This document shows, piece after piece, positions 1 through 4,580 of a stretch of 8,894 nucleotides of DNA (positions are counted from its first letter, which is position 1; each line of letters begins with the position of its first letter). The notes below the pieces were generated by a model. It ran no database searches. It worked only from the letters and a program-made list of their open reading frames with translations, and was not told where the DNA came from. The position numbers and the translations under genes were made by a program. The stretch is from JBBIRT01 sp037441725. Lineage in GTDB: Bacteria > Desulfobacterota > BSN033 > UBA1163. The stretch lies in contig JBBIRT010000128.1 in assembly GCA_037441725.1 (NCBI GenBank), positions 1 to 8,894 of the forward strand. The letters are read 5' to 3'.

Positions 1-3
1 CGT

Positions 4-10
4 AAGGAGG
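4..10 (+). promoter_or_regulatory. Shine-Dalgarno of the zinc-ribbon/EIQ-repeat gene
   Basis: AAGGAGG lies nine bases before the ATG at 20-22. It is a near-perfect ribosome binding site and selects this ATG over the second one at 26-28. It shows that translation was meant to begin upstream of the in-frame TGA at 95-97, so the open stretch starting at 188 is not an independent gene. Confidence 0.7.
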
Positions 11-19
11 GCTTTAAAG

Positions 20-370
20 ATGGCCATGAAGCGTTGTTTCTATTGTGGGAAGATCTTTCTTCCGGATTCAAGGGTGGGGAATCGTCAGAAGGCCTGATCT
101 CGCGAATGCCAGAAGCTGAGGAAGAAGGAGAACAACAGGGCGTTTAGCAGAAATAATCCGGGCTACTGGCGTGGTCGGTACGGCTATGTGAAGCAGTGGA
201 GGCAAAGGAGAAAGGTACACCAGGAGGTCACTTCCTCTGAGATACAAGCCGAGAGGTTAAGCAAAGCGATTGAATTGACAGAGAGAGCCCGGTTCTACCT
301 CCGTGAGATACAAGCCGAGTTCATGCTGAAGGCCTCTTTAGGAGCCTCTTTGATGTTTCGGTCTCCTTGA
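20..370 (+). pseudogene. Small zinc-ribbon protein with EIQ-type repeats, interrupted by an in-frame TGA
   Basis: From the ATG at 20, behind a strong Shine-Dalgarno, one frame runs to the TGA at 368-370 and is broken only by TGA at 95-97 (codon 26). The N-terminus reads MAMKRCFYCGKIFLPDSRVG and then RQKA-stop-SRECQK. C6 and C9 form one CxxC half of a zinc ribbon, and C30 belongs to the other half. The TGA stands where the partner cysteine of a CxxxC pair is expected, so TGC/TGT to TGA is the simplest reading. A basic, aromatic segment follows (NNPGYWRGRYGYVKQWRQRR), then two copies of EIQAE 22 residues apart, encoded by a repeated 15-base DNA motif. From memory, small proteins of this layout, often near insertion sequences, occur in Desulfobacterota; their function is unknown to me. 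A 2-base shortening before the third DNA repeat moves that copy out of frame. It is probably a pseudogene; selenocysteine is a remote alternative. Confidence 0.6.
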
Positions 371-444
371 GATACAAGCCGAGTGAAGCGTAAAGTCTAA
401 CTTTTTTAAAGACTAAAGACCCCTTCCACAGGGTGAGATACAAG
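239..444 (+). repeat. Four direct repeats of GAGATACAAGCCGAG at 64-66 bp spacing
   Basis: Exact 15-base copies lie at 239-253, 305-319 and 369-383. A fourth copy at 435-449 matches only its first 10 bases (435-444). Start-to-start distances are 66, 64 and 66. The spacers are not similar to one another in any obvious way. The first two copies are read in frame as EIQAE inside the zinc-ribbon gene, the third overlaps its present stop, and the fourth is outside it. Period and repeat length do not fit a CRISPR array. Possible explanations are transposase or regulator binding sites that double as coding sequence, or a repeat-encoding gene whose 3' end has decayed. Confidence 0.75.
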
Positions 445-458
445 TTTCAATTGCCTTC

Positions 459-683
459 TTAGAGGCTCTTATCGAGAATCGATACAGGTCGGAATCGACT
501 TGTACCGAGATGAGGGAGAGGATTCATAGTTTTTAAGTCCTCTTCCCACTCTTCTATATCTGGATAGTAAGCGGTAATAAGACGAACATTATCCCCTGGC
601 ACATCCACGGCAAATAGTACATGAAATTTGGACCCCTTGGATTGAGAATAACTGTTGAATGAATGCTTACGGATTGTCTGGGA
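459..683 (-). pseudogene. Decayed C-terminal fragment of a DUF4258-like small protein
   Basis: The minus strand between an in-frame TAG (684-686) and a TAA (459-461) encodes about 74 residues. The middle reads SKGSKFHVLFAVDVPGDN and then VRLITAYYPDIEEWEEDLKT. The pattern 'LHVV-x-A...ITAY-x-PD-x-EEW' is typical of the C-terminus of DUF4258 proteins, small RNase-fold proteins often found as putative toxins of type II toxin-antitoxin pairs. I recognise this from memory of the family only. The N-terminal half is missing, no start codon with a ribosome binding site is seen, and the family-like part ends near 524. After that the frame runs into the inverted repeat at 483-504. The partner antitoxin (usually a YgiT-type zinc-finger protein) is not visible. 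The call is a relic, not a working gene. Confidence 0.5.
483..504. repeat. Inverted repeat with arms resembling the 66-bp-period repeat
   Basis: TACAGGTCG (483-491) and CGACTTGTA (496-504) form a 9-bp stem with one G-T wobble around GAAT. The left arm, extended to GATACAGGTCG, matches 9 of 11 bases of GATACAAGCCG from the direct repeats. The reverse complement of the right arm, TACAAGTCG, matches 8 of 9 bases of TACAAGCCG. It therefore looks like two diverged copies facing each other at the end of the repeat series, as an element end or paired binding site might. No T-run follows, so it is not a clear terminator. Confidence 0.4.
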
Positions 684-686
684 CTA

Positions 687-793
687 GGTTCTCAGAAACC
701 ATTTTCTCTTCTCTTTCTAAAAAGGAGAAAGCTCTAAATGTATGAAAATGATAATAAGTTATAGAGAATAAGTTAATGAAATTTCTTCCTTTT
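687..793. other. Non-coding spacer downstream of hepT
   Basis: This is AT-rich sequence with no supportable gene. A 6-bp inverted repeat (CTTTCT 713-718 and AGAAAG 726-731) is present, but no T-run follows in either direction. The minus strand also encodes a short open stretch, MVSENLVPDNP, ending at the TAA near 669, too short to interpret. No convincing terminator for the toxin-antitoxin operon is visible. Confidence 0.4.
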
Positions 794-1210
794 TTATAAA
801 AGGGCTACGATGGTTTTGGAGAATTGATGGAGATCGTTAAGATGGTTTTGAATTATCTCATAAAGGGTGTCGTAATCCACTTTCCAGTACATATGGATAA
901 GCAAATTGCGGAAGCGGGCCATTTTCTGCAGCCTCTCAGATAAATCTGCAGAAATGATCTCTGCATCTGCCAGGATGGCAAAGCATTCCGCATATCCTTC
1001 AGGCACTTTTTTAAGACGTTTTGCTGAAACATGGTAACACAAGCCAAGCGCTGCCTCTATGGCCACCAGGAGACGGTAACAGGCAATATCCTTCAGATCC
1101 TGATCTCGCAAAAAATCTTCTTTTGGCGTTACGACAATTCTGTCAAGGCGTTGTAAGGATTCTTCAATCTCTTGGCAACGTGTTCTTACCAGCTCCGCAT
1201 TCAGGTGCAT
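794..1210 (-). CDS. hepT: HEPN-domain toxin of an MNT-HEPN pair (HepT/DUF86-like)
   Basis: This 138-residue, mostly helical protein is the usual length for HepT/DUF86 proteins. The family motif R-x4-H-x-Y is seen as R101-NLLI-H106-M-Y108 within ARFRNLLIHMYWKVDY. In characterised members the Arg and His form the RNase active site and the Tyr is the residue adenylylated by the MntA partner. An upstream helix carries DQDLKDIACYRLLVAIEAAL, typical of the HEPN four-helix fold. The ATG overlaps the stop of the preceding antitoxin gene (TGATG), and AAGGAGG at 1221-1227 sits ten bases ahead, so the start is secure and translation is probably coupled. The expected role is an RNase, or NTP-dependent growth-inhibiting toxin, neutralised by the nucleotidyltransferase. 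All motif residues are intact, so the gene looks functional. The actual target RNA cannot be told from sequence. Confidence 0.85.
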   Translation of the reverse strand: MHLNAELVRTRCQEIEESLQRLDRIVVTPKEDFLRDQDLKDIACYRLLVAIEAALGLCYHVSAKRLKKVPEGYAECFAILADAEIISADLSERLQKMARFRNLLIHMYWKVDYDTLYEIIQNHLNDLHQFSKTIVALL

Positions 1211-1632
1211 CAGCCAAACGCCTCCTTAATTCCCTGATGGATGATTGGCTTTAAATCAAGGTACTTTTTGACCGTATCTTCAACCACCTGAGCACGTAAT
1301 TCTTCGTTTCTATCGAAAATTAGAATCCCACGAATCACCTGGTATATAAATGAAACTGGCGCAAAGTTCAAAACACGGACGTCCACCGGAAGTTTAACCT
1401 CATTGCCAAGGATTTGACTTAAGGCAATACCATAAGAGGTTGACTCTTCCTGTCTAATCCCTGAAAGATAGATGCCCACATCAATATCATGGAAAGGCGT
1501 GTCTTCAGCAAAGGAACCGTAGAGATAGGCAAATGCAATTTCTTCGCGGTCTCTCAACCCATTTTTCAGTCGTTTAATCAATTCTTCTCTCTGCCTAAGG
1601 TTCAGAACAAAAGCCTTCCATTTCATGACCAT
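1210..1632 (-). CDS. mntA: Minimal nucleotidyltransferase antitoxin (MntA-like)
   Basis: The 140-residue protein has the polymerase-beta-type minimal nucleotidyltransferase fold. It shows G39-S40, the metal-binding pair D49 and D51 in GSFAEDTPFHDIDVGIYL, and a likely third acidic residue D84 in PVDVRVLN. The GS-to-DxD spacing is eight residues, shorter than the ten of the classical GSx10DxD pattern, but such short forms occur in this family as I recall it. In studied MntA-HepT systems the antitoxin transfers AMP to the toxin's HxY tyrosine; this role is inferred here from pairing with hepT directly downstream. Two starts are possible: the ATG at 1632 abuts GGAGAGGA with almost no spacing, while the third codon, ATG at 1626, is about six bases from AGGA. 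The shorter 138-residue form may be the real one. The gene looks intact. Confidence 0.85.
   Translation of the reverse strand: MVMKWKAFVLNLRQREELIKRLKNGLRDREEIAFAYLYGSFAEDTPFHDIDVGIYLSGIRQEESTSYGIALSQILGNEVKLPVDVRVLNFAPVSFIYQVIRGILIFDRNEELRAQVVEDTVKKYLDLKPIIHQGIKEAFG
1221..1227 (-). promoter_or_regulatory. Strong Shine-Dalgarno for the HEPN toxin inside the antitoxin gene
   Basis: AAGGAGG on the minus strand lies within the last codons of mntA, ten bases before the hepT ATG. Together with the TGATG overlap it provides both independent and coupled initiation of the toxin. Confidence 0.75.
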
Positions 1633-1642
1633 TCCTCTCCAC

Positions 1643-1675
1643 TTTAAATTATATTTCTATCATAAAGAATTTAAA
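1643..1675 (-). promoter_or_regulatory. Promoter -10 element and inverted repeat upstream of mntA-hepT
   Basis: A perfect TATAAT lies on the minus strand at 1653-1648, fifteen bases before the first mntA ATG, with no clear -35 at 16-18 bases. TTTAAATT (1643-1650) and AATTTAAA (1668-1675) make an 8-bp inverted repeat, 17 bases between arms, one arm overlapping the -10. This could be an operator for autoregulation by the antitoxin or the complex. The arms are AT-only, so chance is a real alternative. Confidence 0.45.
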
Positions 1676-1689
1676 ATGACAATGAGATC

Positions 1690-1968
1690 TTGTTTGTAGG
1701 AGTAATCCCTCACTCATCCAGGGAAATTTACCTGCGATCAGGTAGGGATGTAAATGAAAATCTTATAGCGGAAACCTTTGATCCTTTGTTGATGATAGGG
1801 GGGCCAGATCATAAGAAATATGGTGGAGGGATGGGATTTATTTCCCTTACCCATTCTTGTTCTAATATATCTGCCCGTGGTCGGGTTTATCGACTCGATA
1901 AGATTTTCAGAGACAGCACTGCCCGATGGCCAGATCTAAGCCACGTTTCAGTAAGGGGTTACTCATAG
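1690..1968 (+). pseudogene. Probable decayed C-terminal ATPase domain of a sensor histidine kinase
   Basis: An open frame begins at a TTG and ends at the TAG at 1966-1968, opposite in direction to its neighbours. It has no plausible own start. Its product resembles the end of a HATPase_c domain in order. A degenerate G1 box region (LRSGRDVNENL, compare DNGxGIPEENL) comes first, then the F box ETFDPL (compare RIFDPF), then a G2-like GGGMGFISLTHS (compare GTGMGLSLTHS). After that come GRVY and DSTARWPDL, compare GRIYVDS...GSTFTIYLP. The key G1 aspartate and second glycine are lost and two residues are inserted after the N-box-like NIS. Without the dimerisation domain or any sensor region it cannot be a working kinase. 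It is a relic by eye-alignment only; an unrelated spurious ORF is the alternative. Confidence 0.4.
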
Positions 1969-1974
1969 TCTCTT

Positions 1975-2679
1975 TTATAGAGATCTTCTGAACCAGTCTA
2001 CAGTAAGATCTATGGCCCGTTGTCGATGGGAGGGGTGAGTCAAACGATGATCTGCATCTCCGATGATATGAATTTCTTTGGGAACACCTAAATGATAAAA
2101 AATTCCTAACGCCTGATCAACTGATACCAATTCATCTTTCTCCCCATGAATGACCAAGCAATTTGAGACCTTAGGAAGAAGAGGCAAAAGCTGATGCTTT
2201 GCAAGATCCTCAGAAAAGGCCTCACTTGGCAAAGGGTACTCTTCTTTCCCCTTTGAGCCAAGATCATCTAAGTAAAAGGGAGTCGCCCAGATAACCACTG
2301 ACTTGGTCTCTTTCCCTTTCGAAGCTCTGAGTAAAGAAACGAAGCCTCCAAGGCTTGATCCTAATAATCCAATCCGCCCACTTAGATCTTTCCGGAATTT
2401 AACAAAATCAATGGCAGAATCCAAATCAGCAAGCCTTCTGCTCACGGTATCCTCTGCAATCTCACCCTCACTTTCTCCAATTCCCCTGAAGTCAAATCGA
2501 AGCAAAGCCATCCCCTCCTTTGAAAGTTGATCTCCAATGGCAATATATTTCTCGCTGTCTTTGCTTGAAAGGAGCCCATGAGAGGCAATGACACAGGGAG
2601 GATTCTTTTGATCAGGAAGATGGAGTATCCCAGAAATCTTATATCCTTCACTTTCAAAATAGACTCTCTCTGTTTTCAT
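1975..2679 (-). CDS. Alpha/beta hydrolase, serine esterase/peptidase-like
   Basis: The 234-residue protein has the complete alpha/beta hydrolase layout. The oxyanion-hole stretch is SHGLLSSKDSEKY (about 33-45), followed by the RFDFRGIGESEGE strand-turn. The nucleophile elbow G107-S-S109-L-G111 contains S109, the acid is D182 in HGEKDELV, and the catalytic histidine is H211 in GDADHRLT. There is no signal peptide or lid domain of note, so it should be cytoplasmic. The family (dienelactone-hydrolase/BAAT-like, YqkD/YheT-like short forms) acts on esters, amides or thioesters; the substrate cannot be read from sequence. A ribosome binding site GAGGAG sits seven bases before the ATG. It lies 79 bases downstream of the radical SAM gene in the same direction and may be cotranscribed with it. 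A short ORF ends exactly across its start. Confidence 0.85.
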   Translation of the reverse strand: MKTERVYFESEGYKISGILHLPDQKNPPCVIASHGLLSSKDSEKYIAIGDQLSKEGMALLRFDFRGIGESEGEIAEDTVSRRLADLDSAIDFVKFRKDLSGRIGLLGSSLGGFVSLLRASKGKETKSVVIWATPFYLDDLGSKGKEEYPLPSEAFSEDLAKHQLLPLLPKVSNCLVIHGEKDELVSVDQALGIFYHLGVPKEIHIIGDADHRLTHPSHRQRAIDLTVDWFRRSL

Positions 2680-2738
2680 TTTAAATCTCCTCTGTCTCCT
2701 GGGGATGGTTCATTGGTTTCCTTCTGTGCATGGTTCAT
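2676..2738 (-). CDS. Possible 20-codon leader ORF coupled to the hydrolase
   Basis: Between the radical SAM stop and the hydrolase start, the minus strand has an ATG at 2738-2736 preceded by GAGG six bases upstream. It encodes a hydrophilic 20-residue peptide (MNHAQKETNEP then SPGDRGDLK), and its TGA overlaps the hydrolase ATG as ATGA. That arrangement is typical of translational coupling. A 10-base direct repeat (ATGGTTCATT on the plus strand, 2705-2714 and 2730-2739) spans it. I recognise no family, and the peptide is short enough to arise by chance. Confidence 0.25.
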   Translation of the reverse strand: MNHAQKETNEPSPGDRGDLK

Positions 2739-2758
2739 TCGTACCTCTTTCCTCGTTC

Positions 2759-4471
2759 TCATTTGGTTTTCATTCCTGCCTCTTTCATCGCAAGTAAATA
2801 CTCTTCCTTCAATTGTTCTTTAGAAACTCCGTGGTCAATAAAGTCCCAGGGAAAGATCTCATCTAAATCCCTTTTCCGGTAGACATAAAAATCTGGATTG
2901 ATATTTGTCTCCTGAAGGGCCTGACCCCAATTTCCCTGATATCGATGAACAGTCCGGAGGATCTTTCCTATCCTTCGGTCACCTCTTGAAAGTAAGGTCT
3001 GGATATAAGACCATTTGGGAAGGTCATGAATCACTGTAATCCCCTTCTCTCCTTTCATCTCTCTTTGAATCATCTTTAACTTCTTATTCAACTCGCTCAC
3101 CTCTTCCATCGGAACCCACTGGAAAGGAGTAGCTGGTTTTGGAATAAAGGGATGGACACTCAAAGTCAATCGCCACTCCCTTTTTTGGCCTTTTAAATTC
3201 GAGACAATTCGATGACGAATCTTCTTGGCAAGCTGAGCAATACCTTTCACCTCCTCAAAGGTTTCAAATGGAAATCCAATTAAAAAATAACTTTTGATGT
3301 GAGAGAGTCCATTTTCGATTAAAATATCAACGGCTTTTAAAATCTCATCCTCAGAAAAGCCTTTTTTTAATATCCTCCGAAGTCTCTCTGATCCTGCCTC
3401 CGGGGCAATGGCTACAGAACGATTACCCCCTTCTCTCAAACACTGAATTAGAGGCGGGTTGATAGCATCTACTCTTAGGGAAGGTAAAGAGAGGCCTCCC
3501 TTCATAGAGAGAATGTTCTGACAAAGGGTGTTGAGGTGAGGATGGTCAGAGACAGCTGCGCCTGTTAAACCAATTCGATGTTCTTTAGAAAGGGTTTCCT
3601 GCAAAGTCGATTCAAGGTGGGATAGACTTCGATTCCGAAAAGGATAATAAACATAACAGGCCACACAGAACCGACATCGCCTCGGGCATCCCCGGTTGAC
3701 CTCAACTAAAGCCATCTCTTTTAATTCTGTCTCAGGTGTAAAAAGGTTGGATTGAGTGGAAAATTGGTCAAGCCTTGAAATCCAACGACGTTTAACCCTT
3801 TTTGGGATTCCTGGCTCAGGAGTCATGGAGGCAATTTTCCCATTCCCATCATAGGTCACTTGATAAAACCTTGGGACATAAATTCCTTCTACCCTGGATA
3901 GATCTCTCAGAAAATCGTCCCGATCCCTTACTTTTTTTCCGAATAAAAAACCACGGCAAACCTCTAAAAATTCTCCAATCACCTCTTCTGCTTCCCCCAG
4001 GATAAAAAAGTCAAAAAAATCACTTATCGGTTCTGGATTGATAAAAACAGCTACACCTCCAGCCATCACCCATGGATATCCTTCCTGACGATGGTGACTT
4101 TCAAAAGGAACATGGGCCAATTCTAAGAGGGTAAGGATATTGAGATAATCATTTTCAAAGGAGATCGAGAAGGCTAAGACGTCAAAATTGGAAAGAGGTT
4201 TCTGTGATTCCAGAGAAAAAAGTGGAGTTTGAGTTTTTCGGAATTCCTGAAGATCATCAGGATCAGGGAGGAAGGCCCTTTCGCAAACTACATCTTCTTC
4301 ACCATTGAGAATCTGATAGAGGGATTGAAATCCAAGGTTGGACATCCCAACATGGTATTGATTAGGGTAAAGGAGACAGATGGAAATCTTCCCGCCCCAG
4401 GGTTTATAAATCGTCCCTCTCTCTTTTTCAAGGATCCCCTTGGCCTTCTGAATAAGTCTCCAAGATGTCAT
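2759..4471 (-). CDS. Radical SAM protein with N-terminal B12-binding-like domain, next to ftsZ
   Basis: The protein is 570 residues. Residues ~28-175 form a Rossmann-type cobalamin-binding-like domain (YPNQYHVGMSNLGFQSLYQI, AGGVAVFINPEPISDF, ILGEAEEVIGEFLE), but the DxHxxG cobalt-ligand motif is absent, so B12 binding is uncertain. The radical SAM core follows, with C262-x3-C266-x2-C269 in NRGCPRRCRFCVACYVYYPF for the [4Fe-4S] cluster. Other core landmarks are AIAPEAGSERLRRILKKG and KSYFLIGFPFET, followed by SVHPFIPKPATPFQWV, typical of the TIGR03960/Elp3-like B12-binding radical SAM group. This family modifies RNA or small molecules; the true substrate is unknown to me. The gene lies directly downstream of ftsZ, a linkage I recall from deltaproteobacterial genomes, but no division role is shown. 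The ATG has no good Shine-Dalgarno; the family-like sequence begins by residue ~12, so little N-terminal change is possible. Confidence 0.85.
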   Translation of the reverse strand: MTSWRLIQKAKGILEKERGTIYKPWGGKISICLLYPNQYHVGMSNLGFQSLYQILNGEEDVVCERAFLPDPDDLQEFRKTQTPLFSLESQKPLSNFDVLAFSISFENDYLNILTLLELAHVPFESHHRQEGYPWVMAGGVAVFINPEPISDFFDFFILGEAEEVIGEFLEVCRGFLFGKKVRDRDDFLRDLSRVEGIYVPRFYQVTYDGNGKIASMTPEPGIPKRVKRRWISRLDQFSTQSNLFTPETELKEMALVEVNRGCPRRCRFCVACYVYYPFRNRSLSHLESTLQETLSKEHRIGLTGAAVSDHPHLNTLCQNILSMKGGLSLPSLRVDAINPPLIQCLREGGNRSVAIAPEAGSERLRRILKKGFSEDEILKAVDILIENGLSHIKSYFLIGFPFETFEEVKGIAQLAKKIRHRIVSNLKGQKREWRLTLSVHPFIPKPATPFQWVPMEEVSELNKKLKMIQREMKGEKGITVIHDLPKWSYIQTLLSRGDRRIGKILRTVHRYQGNWGQALQETNINPDFYVYRKRDLDEIFPWDFIDHGVSKEQLKEEYLLAMKEAGMKTK

Positions 4472-4509
4472 TGTTAGGGTGTCGCGTTTAGGATATTGGG
4501 TTCAGTTTA

Positions 4510-4538
4510 AATATAACAGAAAAAAAATTATTCCCCAA
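4510..4538 (-). promoter_or_regulatory. Possible weak promoter between ftsZ and the radical SAM gene
   Basis: On the minus strand TTGGGG (4538-4533) and TATATT (4515-4510) are separated by exactly 17 bases, including a run of eight T. The -10 matches the consensus at 5 of 6 positions and the -35 at only 3. It would give a leader of about 30 bases. No strong terminator hairpin is seen behind ftsZ, so readthrough is also likely. Confidence 0.3.
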
Positions 4539-4580
4539 TTCTTTCTCCCTCCTTCCTAAACCCACATCCCTAATCCCCCT

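Noticed and set aside
188..370. Independent 60-codon gene starting at the GTG at 188
   Set aside because: It has no ribosome binding site of its own and is in frame with the zinc-ribbon N-terminus starting at 20, so it is the downstream part of that broken gene.
239..449. CRISPR array
   Set aside because: The repeated unit is only 15 bases, spacers are about 50 bases, two copies lie inside a reading frame as EIQAE, and no cas gene is present.
788..803. CCTTTT/AAAAGG stem across the hepT stop codon as a terminator
   Set aside because: The stem is short and weak, overlaps the stop codon, and is followed by GGAAG rather than T.
1729..1744. Hairpin TACCTG-CGAT-CAGGTA as a terminator of the hydrolase gene
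   Set aside because: The 6-bp stem is followed by AAATTT on the minus strand, not a T-run, and lies about 230 bases past the stop.
1950..1963. Hairpin AGTAA-GGGG-TTACT as a terminator
   Set aside because: The five-base stem is mostly A-T and no T-run follows on the minus strand, so it may be chance.
4518..4545. Intrinsic terminator behind ftsZ using the run of eight T
   Set aside because: The only possible stem is A/T-rich with a bulge; the sequence before the T-run is purine-rich and does not fold well. It fits a promoter spacer at least as well.
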